64,000 nucleotides of DNA from Dactylonectria macrodidyma (GCA_020744425.1 JAGMUV010000021.1:124001-188000), one strand, 5' to 3'. Positions 45,739-56,954 are shown, numbered from the stretch's first letter. Made by a program: numbers and translations. Notes: a model not told the origin generated them from the sequence alone.

Positions 45739-47970
45739 TTACCATACAAGGCAACCTCCAGAGTTATCATCCACTTTGGTGAACTGAGGGAATGAACTGA
45801 GGGAAATATTATCAAGGCACTGGGACTCAACAGCTATCCCAAACTTCTCCTGTTGTCGATTGCTTTGCCTGCTTGCACAAATATCTGCGACAGAAACTGC
45901 GTCGTCGCTGGGAGAGCTAGTCCTCGATCTGTCAATCAGGTACTCGTAGCCTCGCAGTCTCCTTAGCCAACCTTTTTCTTCCTGGTCTTCATCATCCGAT
46001 ATCTCTAGGCATCTCTGGGCCATCTCCTGCAGCTCCCCAAAGCTGATTGTATCCTTGAACGAGCGATCCTCATGAACCTTCAACACTCGTGGAAATCGCA
46101 GAGCAAAGTACCTAACATTCGCGGGCTTGTCGAAGCCAGCGCCGACCACTTTTACTATAAACAGGTACTTGAATAGCTCCACTGGCTGCAGCCTCCGTGT
46201 GGGCTCGAATAAGACATCGAACTCAGGCATAGACTTGGCGAATGGTGCTCCTGTGAAGTATCCATGGCGGTTGAGGTACGTGATGTTTTCTTTCGAGATG
46301 CCATGTCTATCGACCGTATCGATTATGCGAAATCTCGGCTTGGCATTAAAGCTGCACACCTCGTCTTTATTTTCGACGCACCCGATATAGAATGACGTCC
46401 ACAATAGGCTACCAATGCCGAGCTCATGCTCATCTCTCGCGTTGTGGCGTCCCCCAATAATGGCGAAGTCTGCGGTGTCACCAAGGCCTGGGATGTAATC
46501 TTTCTTGAGCTTGATGAATGGCCTGCTTCCGTTGAATGAGAAGTAGAGGTCGTCGCAACCTTTGAGCACAAATCCTTCCCACCGTTGTGTGATGGCTCGA
46601 GCGAATGTCTCACTGAGCCGTTCCGCTGCGTTGAAAGACGAGAATTCAATTACCTCGCGAGACCCGATGTCGGCCCGGCCCGGAATGCGGCGGACCAGAG
46701 ATTGAAGCCGTCGTCGCCGTTCGTCATGAGTCTCTAAGCCGCAGACAATGTCATCTAGTAATAGAATATCGTAGAACATGATCATGAGATGCTCGCTCGA
46801 TTCGACGGGCGAATCTCGAGCAGCTCCAAGAAGCCGTCCCGATCGTTTCACATGTCTGCGGATTTTATGGAAAGGCTCGATTCTCCCATTGTGGTCGTTC
46901 CATACCAGCAGCTCGCCCTCTAGGATGCACCGCTTCTTGATTTTGCAGCCTGCTGCGTTAAGCTCAAGGCTGTCCCGCAGTGCCTGATGAATTCCTATGC
47001 GGTCACTGGTTGAGTCTCTCCCGCTCTTGGAGAAAATCTTGATGCTGGCTCCAGATTTGTTCAGGCCGATATGGATTTGATAGTATTCTCCATCGTACTT
47101 CCTCTCCACGCTCATCCGTCTCGGCCCAGCTAATTGGCAGCAATGCCTGATGCTCCTTGCTTTTTCATAGGTAGTACGCGCCGTCATTATGCCAGCCTGC
47201 GGCTCGAGACCCCTGCTGGCAACTTCCTTTAGCTCATCGCAAGTATCCACGGCTGGCTGGATGGGCATATGCCGGATCGCCGGGCTGTCTAGGAGCCCCA
47301 CAGCAGCTGGGATTGAATTTTGAAAGCGAAGGAGGTCAGGCAGGAGAAAATGAAATTTGCTCATTACTAGCGTCTCTAGAACGCGGGCCGGGCTATAATT
47401 CTTTGATATAATGCGAATCATCCATTTGGTCTCGGAGCTTTGCAGAACTCGGAATACTTTCAGAAGCAAGTCATCTGCACGGATTGATCGGCCATGCTTC
47501 GTTGTAACTCTTTCCCGTAGGCTAGCAGACGAGAACGATGATGAGGCTGCAATCTGATCGAGGACATCGTCGAGTTCTTACAGGGTTACCTCTCGGCCGG
47601 CTCTGGATTCGCAGTCTGTTATAGCCATCACGCGCTCGACAGAGGACGCAAAGTCTAAACCACCACTGGTTTTCCATCTCTGAAGATCCTTCATTCGGGA
47701 TGATCCAAGGCACTGTGCGCGTTGTATAATCCCTTCCAGATGTCGTTCTTGCAGGCTGAAGACCCTGTCTGGTCTGCGTTCGGGAAAGAGACATGACAAG
47801 AATGCAACGGCTTCTGGGCCGCGCCGTGGAATGATAGCATTGTGGTTGCTGAACCAGGCAAGGATGGCAAGCGTGTCACGATCCTGGATCTTGTCGATGC
47901 TCGATGACCCTCCGGAGTTTCTCCCGAGTATCTCGAGGAGATCACAAAGCAATCTGAAGGGAAATGGCAT
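45739..47970 (-). pseudogene. LIG4-like ATP-dependent DNA ligase, copy 3, one internal stop
   Basis: 744 codons, a single frame with only one stop, TAA at 47578-47580 (codon 131; copy 2 has GAA there). The N-terminal domain resembles LIG4 (FLSCLFPERRPDRVFSLQ, DFASSVERVMA). Catalytic core: nucleotidyl lysine about 291 in ERKYDGEYYQIHI (motif I), LEGELLVW (III), FYDILLLD (IIIa), WEGFVLKG (IV), PFIKLKKDY (V) and OB-fold LRFPRVLKVHEDRSF (VI). No BRCT domains, unlike true LIG4. It would join DNA nicks using ATP. Either read-through, a translation start after the stop, or very recent inactivation is possible; from codon 132 on, all catalytic motifs are intact. Confidence 0.8.
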
Positions 47971-48183
47971 GTTGAAAAATATGATAACGAGAAGAGTGAA
48001 GGGGTAAGCACCAGCTCCCACAGCGTGCACGAACGTAGAGGGTATTGGGGAGCTTTGTGGATATCTGGCGTTCATTTAGGAGTCGGTCAGCATACTATAT
48101 AGCTGGTCCAGGCAGACTACTCGTTGATGGTTCGCAGGACCCTCGCCGGGGAACCCAGCTTGTTGTGCTATTTATCCTAGCCA

Positions 48184-48435
48184 CTAACAGTAGGCACCAC
48201 GAGGACTCATGACGCCGTGGAACGAGGGCGAACGCAGAGGTGAGGCAGACTTCGGGGAAGCCGATGCAGGGGCATCACCTTGGCCTGAGATTGCCTTGGC
48301 CAACATCTCCTGCCTGACTAGCGGTGTCAAGTTCTCAATTTTTGAGTAGGTCGTGTTGAAAGAGGGTGGTAGGCGACGAATATTGTAACCCACCACCGTC
48401 GAGCTGCAGGCTGAATTAAACTCTGAGTCCGTCAT
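48184..48435 (-). CDS. conserved 83-residue ORF of the ligase unit (copy 3)
   Basis: ATG to stop, same length as in copy 2 (24523-24774), with 10 substitutions in 83 residues and no indels: MTDSEFNSACSSTVVGYN, RQEMLAKAISGQGDAP, PKSASPLRSPSFHGVM. It lies about 210 bases upstream of the ligase start on the same strand. Partial copies also occur in units 1 and 4. Preservation of length in two copies that otherwise carry disabling mutations suggests past selection on the ORF. No known family. Confidence 0.45.
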   Translation of the reverse strand: MTDSEFNSACSSTVVGYNIRRLPPSFNTTYSKIENLTPLVRQEMLAKAISGQGDAPASASPKSASPLRSPSFHGVMSPRGAYC

Positions 48436-48520
48436 TCCAAGGCTTCTGTCTAAGCGAGCCCAGGGATGCCGATATCCGTAACAAGGACGCAACCACCTCT
48501 CTGTACAGGAAGATGCTTAG

Positions 48521-48865
48521 TGCTGGACGCAAGGGCACCAAAATTGCCAATTGAGAAGAAGTAGGTCAGAGCATACCATATCAGCTTTGCATTGATCAAG
48601 GTAGTCCTTGAATGCGGTCCATACTGAGGCTCAACCTACAAACGATGGAACTCTAAAGTAATAATAATTGCATTAACTTATCTTAGAAGTTAGGATAAAA
48701 ATAAGGATCAAATCACTTATACTATAATATTAAGCTCGATATTTTACATATAACATGCTCTTAAGACAGCTATCAGTATACCCGTCGACTCAGACAACGC
48801 CTCGATCCTACTGCCAACATAAACCCCAAGCATGGCTTAGGTTTATCACTTGGGAAACGCAACCA
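48521..48865. other. A/T-rich spacer between ligase unit copy 3 and right arm
   Basis: A/T-rich from 48650 to 48790; no gene seen. It belongs neither to the ligase unit nor to the inverted repeat. Confidence 0.5.
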
Positions 48866-49708
48866 TCACATTTCGCCTGCTGCCGCTAGTTCCGCCGCAG
48901 GAACTTCATTAGCAGCCTTTTCTACAGGTTGTGCAGACGGCCCTTCCATTTCGTGGATAACCTGAGCCTCGGTCTCGCGAGCGGACTTAGGAATGCAATC
49001 GGAATGAAGCTGCGCTTTACCGTATGGGGGTTCTAAGCCATCCGGTCTAGTCACCCTCGATCGCCTCCGCCAGATATAGACGACCGTGCCAAGGATGAGT
49101 GCCACCCCAATGATAGAGCCCAGGATAGGCCCAGCTATCCAGCTCTTGTTTCCTGAGCTTTTAGCTGTTGTGGGGGTATTGGAGTTAAATCAGGATCTCG
49201 AAGCGGGAAGCGTTCGGCTTAACTCACTAGATGAGCTATCTGGGGATATCGAACGTGAATCGACCGGCGTAACAGATGAGTTCGACAAACCAGACCTAGT
49301 CGATAGGCTTGGGGATTCTAAGGCTGTGGCTGACAGACTCACTGTTGTCGCCTCTGCTACTGGCATGATGTACGCCACAGTTCCCAACCGGCCGTCAGAC
49401 ATGGTATAGGTATCCATTGAGGTAGTCACCCCGATGTGACAGAAATCCAGGTACTCGTCGATTAGGTTAAGCACATCAACGGTGGCGCCATTAACGAATT
49501 GGTGCCCTGTGGCCTCCACAATGCATTTGTTGCAAATTTCAATAGCCATGCGAAAAGTTGAGCCTGGTTCGCAGAGCTCGCTTGTCTTGCCTTCAGCCTC
49601 GGCGATTGTAGATACATTATCTGGATCATGAATTAGTGACATTATCTCGCAAGATGGGCGATTTATTGGCGCTCTGTGGAAGAGAACGTACTGCAGTTGT
49701 CCAGGCAT
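48866..49708 (-). CDS. single-pass membrane protein of the inverted repeat, right copy
   Basis: Exons 49708-49228 and 49164-48866 (63-base intron, GTGAGT to ACAG, position conserved with the left copy) give 259 residues. Same plan: EAEGKTSELCEPGSTFRMA, EICNKCIVEA, EYLDFCHIGVTT, Ser/Thr stalk, splice into TKSSGNKSWIAGPILGSIIG, membrane helix GVALILGTVVYIW, RRRS, acidic tail ending GEM. It differs from the left copy at many residues while keeping frame, intron and helix, so both were probably functional after duplication. The two copies point toward each other. Start chosen at MPGQLQYVLF; an upstream out-of-frame ATG again precedes it. Confidence 0.55.
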
Positions 49709-50297
49709 TTGAAGAAGTCCTTCATAGCTCTGAGATTTCCGAGTCCGCTCTAATGCCCAGCAGGGCGTTTAGGGACCAGATGGTTCTAGTTTAAGTACTG
49801 ATTGTGAGAGAAAACGAGAAAGAAAGAAGAGTTTGGTTCATTGCGGTCTCTCTTTTGCCGAGTGGTTTGCTCTTAGTCCAACGCAACACGACAGGTTTTA
49901 GGACCTAACATGGGACGAGGCAATAGAGGCCAGAGACAATAACGACGTTGTTGGCCGATGTCAGGTCATACGCACGTCAGATGAGACAAGTGGCGTACAA
50001 AGTGGCGCACATCCCTCCCTTATGGTTCAAAGAGGACAGTGCCATAATGGTAGAGAACTATGTGGGAGGCCCTGCATGTTGTGGACTGTTGCGAAATATA
50101 TCAATTGATGCTGGCATAAGAGCGAGCGAAACATGCCATACCAGTATCGACAAGAATTCAGTTGAAGTATAACTATTTTAATTCTTATTTTTTAAAGACG
50201 AAATAAACATAAATAAAGAACAATATTACTTGAGAAGTTTTAACGCAGCTGCATGGCGTGCCCAATTAAAGTTCAAGCCAGAGGCGTATTTGGCCCC
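48866..50297 (-). repeat. right arm of the large inverted repeat
   Basis: The reverse complement of 43984-45534 with many substitutions and some indels (for example, one instead of two 122-base units). Its outer end is GGGGGCCAAATACGCCTCTGGC at about 50297. Confidence 0.85.
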
Positions 50298-50411
50298 CAA
50301 CATTGACACCTGAGTGCGTGGCTGCATACCGTGCATTGGATGAGCGGTTTTCGGCAAAATGGGACAATAAAGATGTTGGTCGTCAAGATTGGCACGGCCT
50401 TGGCGGCCGAA

Positions 50412-51227
50412 CTAATTCTTACCCGCCTTGTCCTGTCGAGGTGAGGTCGGCCTCACTCGCATCGACGGGCGGAACGTGCAGATGTGCAGGCAAACATCGG
50501 AGCGTCTGCGAAGGCTTATCCGCAAGGTTCTCGCCACTGTGACGACCCTCAATTCGTGGCAGACCAAGGAGGAATGTGCAGAACTTCCCTTCTTCGTCAA
50601 GAAAATGTACAGTAAGACCAAGAAGGGAGGTAAACTTGCGGGGGGTCCAGGCGTCGAAGGAGATGTTACCTGGCTCAAAGAGCGATCGAGAAGCTCTGTC
50701 ACAACGCCCTTATGGCGATTAAACGACCGCACAATCCATTCACGCATTGTGCTGTGGGTTGGGAGACTCCCTGACTCGATAATCGCACCGTTTGAGTATC
50801 CAATAAGGTCACGGAAATAGGGACTTTCAAGCTTATTAAACGGGACATTATCGCAGGTCACCCACCGAATGAGCAACCATTGAAGCGGAGTTGGCCAAGG
50901 ACGGCGCTTAAATGAACTACTAAAATACCTTTTCTTCGTCAGCCGTACCAACTCCTCACGTGGCGCAGCCTGCACTAAAAAGCTCCCCTCAGAAACAAGA
51001 AAAACCGGCATCGATTCACCCCTAAGGTTGGGAAACATCATCCTCATCTGGGTGACGACCGTAGCCGCGGGGCTGTTGCCTGGTTGAGACGCACTGCACT
51101 TGAATGCAGCCTTCAACTCTCCCTTCGCTCCAATCCACGTAAACGAACAGTGCGCCTCTTGCTGTCTGTAACAACACCGCCGCCGCCGACCGCTCCGCGT
51201 CCCCCAAGGACGCTGTACTATATCCAC
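50412..51227 (-). pseudogene. hAT transposase remnant (central part)
   Basis: Reads KLESPYFRDLIGYSN, LPTHSTMREWIVRSFNRHKG and VVTELLDRS, the conserved hAT region before the catalytic core. After a frameshift near 50667 the core continues in another frame: NISFDAWTPRKFTSLLGLTV, HFLDEEGKFCTFLLGLPRIE and GRHSGENLAD, corresponding to the hAT HISFDLWTSP block. No terminal repeats or 8-base target duplications were identified. Dead fragment. Confidence 0.75.
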
Positions 51228-51766
51228 GATGCCTAGCCTCGATCCAGCGCTCTACCCGATTGCGTGGATTGCCCCCCTAGAGATCGAGGGGCGCGCCGCC
51301 TTGTGTCTCTTCGACAAAGTACACGATGGAGACTCGAGACTCATGGCGTCGACGAAGCCAATGCGACGGTAGATATCTTGGTTAAGTAGGCGAACGGCAA
51401 GCAGACTTAGGAACCTGAATGGAGCCTCCAGCAACAGGCGCCCCTGCTTATATACAAGTACTGGGACAGTGTTGGTGGATGTGATGCTGCCCTTGGCCTG
51501 AATATGTATCACGTCTTCAGTGTTCTCAAGCGGGCTGCGCCGCCCAGGCCAAGAAGGACACTGATGCGTGTTGTTTAAATGTTGGAAGGTGTTCAGCTGC
51601 GAATAGAGAAGATGAGTCGTCCCAGGCTCTGCATGCAGAGCAAACAGCCTTGCGCACGTTGAGTGGCTGTGCGGAGCGGGGATATAGAGCGAGGCCGCTT
51701 TCCACCTTAGCTCAAACCCATCGCACGCATCACATCCACCATATCCATGATATCCGCCATACTGCC
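51228..51766. other. intergenic, promoter side of the HeLo-NACHT-ANK gene
   Basis: No gene recognised; a C/A-rich leader (CACATCCACCATATCCATG) precedes the ATG at 51767. Confidence 0.4.
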
Positions 51767-54628
51767 ATGGAGCCTGTTAGCTTCACCGTCGGGGTCATTG
51801 GGCTTGCGGGCCTCTTTAGTTCCTGCCTAGAGGCAGTGGACAAGGTGCAAGCCTACCGATCATTCGGGCCCGACTCGCACGTACTAGACACCAGATTCAA
51901 GGCTGCCAGAGTCCGCCTTGAGAAATGGGGTCGACATGTAGGGTTCAACGAGAAGGCGCTGTCGGAATTCCACCACCCTGCTCTCGACGACTGCGATATA
52001 TCTGCGGCGGTACAAGAAGTTTTCCAGATCATTACTACCGTCTGTGGTACGAGCGACGCGTCTGTATACCGTTCCAACTGGGCCGCGACGCCAGATGATG
52101 ACGTCTCGTTGGGCTCGCTCCGGCCCCGGCCTCACGGCGCGAGGCGACGGAAGCTGACTTGGGCACTCCGGGGCAAGACAGAGCGCACAGACCAGGTCGA
52201 GCTGTTCGAAAAGCTGGTGCAACAACTGCACAACTTGGTGCCCGTCGATGCAGTGCAGAGTACGCGGTCGGTACACGAACTGGAGAGCAGGCGCACCAAC
52301 AAGCTTGCGTCGGGGCTAGGTGCGTATCTGAACGCTGCCTCGATGCTTATCATCTAACCGAGATCAGGAACTTCCCCAGACCATGCTTGGCCCGCTGAGC
52401 TGAAGCGGGCCCTCGCCAGGATCGAAGAGGCGAACAATGGTAAGGCGTCATCCCCGAGTTTCTAGTGTCAAGCTAACGGAGCGAAGCCGGAGATGCGACG
52501 GGAACTCCACTCCTGGCTCGGCCGCTGGTCCCCAAACGAACTCTACCATGACTCCCTCCCGAAGAGGCTCGTCGGCACATGCGATTGGATCTTCCACCGG
52601 CCCGCATTCCAGAACTGGCTCGACCAAGAATTCCCTGCAGGCGCAAAGCTGCTGTGGATCAACGGCCCCGCAGGCTTCGGCAAGACGATTCTCTGCGCGC
52701 ATGTCGTCGAACACCTCTCCTCCACCCTTCAGACACCTGTCGCCCATTTCTTCTTCTCATCCGACCTCGAGAGCCGCGAAGACCCTTTCGTGGCCATACG
52801 ATCATGGATTTCCCAGGTCGTATCGCAGCACGAGGGCGCGTTCGAGCACGTCCGCCAGAAATGGGAGGCTGATTCGGATCCCATCGCCACCCGTGCGAAC
52901 GCCGTTATACTCTTCACGCGGCTCCTCCCCGTTGTTCCCGGCTGTACATTCGTTGTCGACGGTTTGAACGAATGCAACTACTTGGACAACAGCAGCACGT
53001 CGGTCACCCGATTCCTCCATACTGTTACGGACGCGGTTTTTGGGACGAACACTCGCGTTCTTGTGGTCAGTCGCGCTGAGCCAGAGATCCGACACGCCTT
53101 CACGGGCGACGCGCTCATGAACTTTGCCGAATACGAGATTTCACTCAATGACGTACGATCCGACACGGCCGCCTACTCCATAGACATCGTCGACAGAAAA
53201 CTACCCAACAAGAGCGACGATTTGCGATCGACCCTCTCCGAAGCAATGACCGATCAATGCGAAGGCCAGTTTCTCTGGCTGAAGATGCAGGAGAAATCTT
53301 TAGGGAGATGGATGAACAAGAAACAGCTCTAGCACACCATCAAGGAAACTCCGGCTGAGCTAGACCGATTATACGACCGAAGCTGGCAGAGAATCACCCA
53401 GTCTCGAGAGTGGAAGAGGGAACGTATCTACGCCCTATTGCGCTGGGCGGCATTCGCACTACGGCCCCTGACAGTCTGCGAGGTCACCGAAGCTGTCCTT
53501 ATCGATGAATCCGAAGACCTGCCGATCGAAGATCTCCCCGACGCTGTGGATGGCGACTACATCGACAGCGGAATAGTCGGTCTTTGTGGGCCTCTCTTGG
53601 AGGTCAGGAGCCAGGACCCGGACACTTCCGCTGGCCTACGAACAGTGCACCTGACGCACTTTTCCGTCAAGCAATACCTGCTGTGTAATCTCCCCATGCC
53701 TGGCTGGATCCGGAAGAACGAGCGCTTGCGGGATGCATACCAAAACACCTTGCTCGCCAAGGCCTGCCTTCACTACATCAGTTTCCGGCGAGTCTGGCGA
53801 GAAGCCCCAGACTACCTCTCCTGTCTCGGCGTGACATTCCGCGACTACACAGCAGCGTCTTAGCATCGCCATCTCAAGTCCGGCTTTCGCACCGATGGGG
53901 AACTATTGACGCTTACCATCCAATTCCTTGATAGAAGCAATCACGCCTGGAATGCTTGGAGGACATGGTTCGATAAACAGGACGCTGAGCTTCAGAAACT
54001 TGGGACAGAATCCACCTCGCCTGGCCCGCTCTATTACGCCGTGGAGCTCGAGTTAACAGATGTGGCGAGTGCTATGATAAAAGAACAGAGTTGTGACGTG
54101 AATGAAAGAAACGACCTTGGAAGATCAGCCCTCGAAGTTGCATGTGCAAAGGGGAGCAAAGAGGTTGTGAAAATACTCCTTGATGCGGACGCCAACATAG
54201 CAACTGCCGGCAAGAATGGGTGGACGCCATTGCATTGGGCATCAGCGAATGGACACATCGAGGTGGTCAAGCTGCTTATCGAGAAGGGAGCTAGCACTAT
54301 GATTGCAACCAAGGACGGGTGGACGCCATTGCATTTGGCATCACTGAATGGACATATTGAGGTGGTCAAGCTGCTTATCGAGAAGGGAGCTGACACTGCG
54401 GTTACAACTAAGCGTGGGGCGATGCTATTACTTTTGGCATCACAGAATGGACATATTGAGGTGGCCAAGCTCCTTATCGAGAAGGGAGCCAGCCTCGCAG
54501 CCACAGATGAGTACGGGTGGACGCCATTATATTTGGCATCAGCGAATGGACACATCGAGGTGGTCAAGCTGCTCATCGAGAAGGGAGCTGACACTACGGC
54601 TATCCCCAGTGCTCCTAACGCGTATTAA
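51767..54628 (+). pseudogene. HeLo-NACHT-ankyrin NLR gene with two in-frame TAG codons
   Basis: Three exons, 51767-52319, 52368-52439 and 52482-54628 (introns 48 and 42 bases with CTAAC branch points), form one 924-codon frame. Residues 1-205: HeLo-type cell-death domain (MEPVSFTVGVIGLAGLFSSC). NACHT at about 260-600: Walker A NGPAGFGKT near 270, Walker B FVVDGLNEC. Then a winged-helix-like region and about five ankyrin repeats with nearly identical 33-residue units (NGWTPLHWASANGHIEVVKL). In-frame TAG at 53330-53332 (KKQL-stop-HTIKETP, expected Gln, CAG to TAG) and 53861-53863 (TAAS-stop-HRHLK, expected Trp, TGG to TAG). No frameshift anywhere. HeLo NLRs drive incompatibility cell death; here the product would end inside or after NACHT, before the ankyrins. 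Confidence 0.85.
54205..54600 (+). repeat. 99-base tandem ankyrin-coding repeats
   Basis: Four units of 99 bases with very high identity (for example GGTGGTCAAGCTGCTTATCG and GAGAAGGGAGCT recur in each), typical of fast-evolving NLR sensor repeats that are homogenised by recombination. Confidence 0.85.
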
Positions 54629-55443
54629 TCATAAGGACGATCATTAGAAAGCTAAATCCGAATAGCTGATGTTAGTAGTAGTTACTTCTAGCATATAGAA
54701 AATATAATCACGAAATATGGTCTTAGGTCTGCTGCAATCTAAAACTTTGATAAGACTGGCTTGATATCAGGATCATTTCTACTAGTATGGTTATCATAAG
54801 CATAGAAAGGTAGAAACAGCTTAAGCAGCTGAAGGCCCTCAAGCTTTCCTTCAATATTAAAGCTACCTGACCGGTTAAAGAAGGGTCAAGGTTGGAGCGG
54901 CCTAACAAGCCCACATCCTAGTCTTCATCAAGGCTGGTGGCATGAGGTTGTTATATTCAAGTATTGGGATATCGCTATCGAGGTGGGGAAGCTCCTCACC
55001 GTCCCAATTAACCACTTCGTCTACATCAACGTGGCTTACGCCCATGATTTCCGCCGCAGATATAATTAGTATTTTATAATATAGATTGTGAGGAAAGGTG
55101 TTTGAGTAACTTAGGACTCTATGGCTTTGTATACTTTTTAGCAGTGTAGGCCTACACTAGCGGGATACACGCTCACTAGGCTGACTACTGTCACGGCTGC
55201 ACTAGGAAGTAGGGGACCTACTTGACTCACTATTGAACGATTTAGTAGTAATGCAGTAACTATAGGACACTACTTAGAAAGTATAAGGATTGACTTACCA
55301 GAGTACTATAGGGTAACTAGGAAGGGACCTAAATGATTGGGCGAGACATTTTAATATTTCAAAATATAAACTGAGCTAAGTGCTGCTAGGAATTTCTTAA
55401 CATTCGATTGAGAAGTCTGCTGCCTCCTCGGGCCCTATTTTGG
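54629..55443. other. A/T-rich gene-free stretch
   Basis: Many TAG/TAA/CTA triplets in all frames, compatible with RIP-worn DNA. Nothing recognised. Confidence 0.45.
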
Positions 55444-55908
55444 ATGCGTCGCCGATCCAAAGTCAAGTTCCTCATCTCCCTCGGGCCAACCGTCGGTGGA
55501 TACCCCAGCGTGTGCCATGGTGGCATTGTGGCAACCATCCTCGACGAGGTCGCCTCGATGCTCTTCCCCATCAACAAGGCGCAAGCCCTCCCCTATCATG
55601 TCATCAATCACACCGACTTCCTGCCATTGCGCAGCCACCCCATCACTGTGAGCATCGAGACGAAGCGCCGCGGAACCGGTTCGGAGGGCGCCGAGCTGCA
55701 GCTGGGGACGTGGCACGCCGCGCAGTGGAATTTTCTGCAAGATCGTATTGCAGCAAGAGGATCTTTTGAGGGGCTGGACTTGTTGCCAGCTATTGTCATC
55801 GAAGGCCATCGGTGGAGTTTTGCGGCCACGACGCGCAAGAACCGTAAGACGGTCCTGTGGCTGGAGAAGCTGTTTGGGTCGACCGAGAGCTCGTTGGGCG
55901 TGTATTAG
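55444..55908 (+). pseudogene. PaaI-type hotdog thioesterase-like gene, N-terminally truncated
   Basis: The frame begins with SKVKFLISLGPTVGGYPSVC followed by HGGIVATILDEVASMLF, the signature of hotdog thioesterases (HGG, acidic residue on the central helix). After about residue 75 (HVINHTDFLPLRSHPITVSI) similarity fades: the expected second half of the hotdog strands is replaced by unrelated sequence. The N-terminal 50-60 residues of the family are also missing. I read a gene fragment rather than a working enzyme. Confidence 0.5.
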
Positions 55909-55969
55909 AGGAAGCCTGACTGATGTGGTTTGCAAGTCTTTTTCGGCACCTTCTCCTAATTACGGAGAA

Positions 55970-56228
55970 GCAGAACGCGGACCATCATACGGTGGCGAGT
56001 TCAAAACAGTGGCGTTGAGATTGTGAAGTCGACGAATTGGGCCTCTCCTCCTCCATTGCAAAAGCTTATCGGCCGGCAGAGAGTCGAAATCGTATTCGGA
56101 GTCCGGTTCGCTGCTGCCTGTATGCTCCATTGCGTCCGCCGCCTTGCCGAATATCAGCTGCTTGACAGCGAGGTTAATACGTGACCCAGACAGCGGGGTG
56201 TTGCCCGAGTCATCCATTACCCAACATC
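55970..56228 (-). pseudogene. second hAT transposase remnant
   Basis: Reads INLAVKQLIFGKAADAMEHT and LLQWRRRGPIRRLHNLNATV, the conserved hAT block in which INLAA-FLFGK is followed by WR-RGPVGKLHN. About 85 codons, directly adjoining ligase unit copy 4. It represents a part of the transposase downstream of that seen at 50412-51227, and is a separate fragment. Confidence 0.65.
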
Positions 56229-56622
56229 CCTTCCTCTGCGTTCTCCCTCGTTCCACGGCGTCATGAGTCCTCGTGGTGCCTACTGTTAGTGACTAGGATA
56301 AATAGCATAAACAAGCTGGGTTCCCCGGCGAGGGTCCTGCGAATCATCAACGAGTAGTCTGCCTGGACCAGCTATATAAGTATGCTGACCGACTCCTAAA
56401 TGAAAGCCAGATGTAAAACCCCCCTCCACGTTCGTGCACGCTGTGAGAGCTGGTGCTTACTCCTTCACTCCTCTCGTTACCATATTTTTCAACATGCCAT
56501 TTCCCTTCAGATTGCTTTGTGATCTCCTCGAGAGATTCGAGAGAAACGCCAGGAGATCATCGAGCATCGACAGGATCCAGGAACGTGACACGCTTACCAT
56601 CCTTCCTTGGTTCAACGAACAG
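56224..56622 (+). repeat. ligase unit copy 4, truncated at both ends
   Basis: Matches other units from CTTCCTCTGCGTTCTCCC to TTCAACGAACA: the end of the small ORF, the leader, and the first 34 or so ligase codons (MPFPFRLLCDLLERFERNAR). Homology stops at 56622. It shares CAACAYCCCTTCCTCTGCG upstream with copy 1 only, which hints at a subfamily. Confidence 0.8.
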
Positions 56623-56954
56623 TAACGCCTCTAGCCGTCAGGTGGATAACGCAGCACGCAGAAACTGGTGGGAAGAATAAAGGGCTTGTGTTTTAATAGG
56701 CATGAGGATCATATAGGTGACTGGCTAACAGACAGCTTGACGTTATGACTGTGCTAAATATGGATAGGAATTAATTCTCAAGTAAAGTACTAGACTAGTA
56801 GACCCAAGAGAAACCAAGCTCTTGGGTCTTTAAAAGCAACACATTATGAAGATTCCAAAGCGGCCTTCGGATTGCTGATATCCATATCAACCTTAGCTGT
56901 CATCATGTTCATGCGCAACTAAATACAGACCAGACTGGGTTCTGATCCAACCAA
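56623..56954. other. intergenic region
   Basis: 3' flank of the FAD monooxygenase gene. Nothing recognised. Confidence 0.4.

Larger units (their letters stand above)
45707..48520 (-). repeat. ligase unit copy 3, best preserved, 3' truncated
   Basis: Reads 5' to 3' on the minus strand from CTAAGCATCTTCCTG (48520) to GGAGTAAA (45707), where homology to copies 1 and 2 stops; about 160 bases of the 3' end are missing. It lies in the spacer of the inverted repeat, 172 and 345 bases from the two arms. It has about 55 bases near its 5' end that copy 2 lacks (about 48437-48491). Confidence 0.8.

Noticed and set aside
47540..47580. GTAAGA...GCAG in ligase copy 3 as an intron removing the TAA
   Set aside because: It would be only about 38 bases and would delete residues that align with copy 2, where the donor does not exist.
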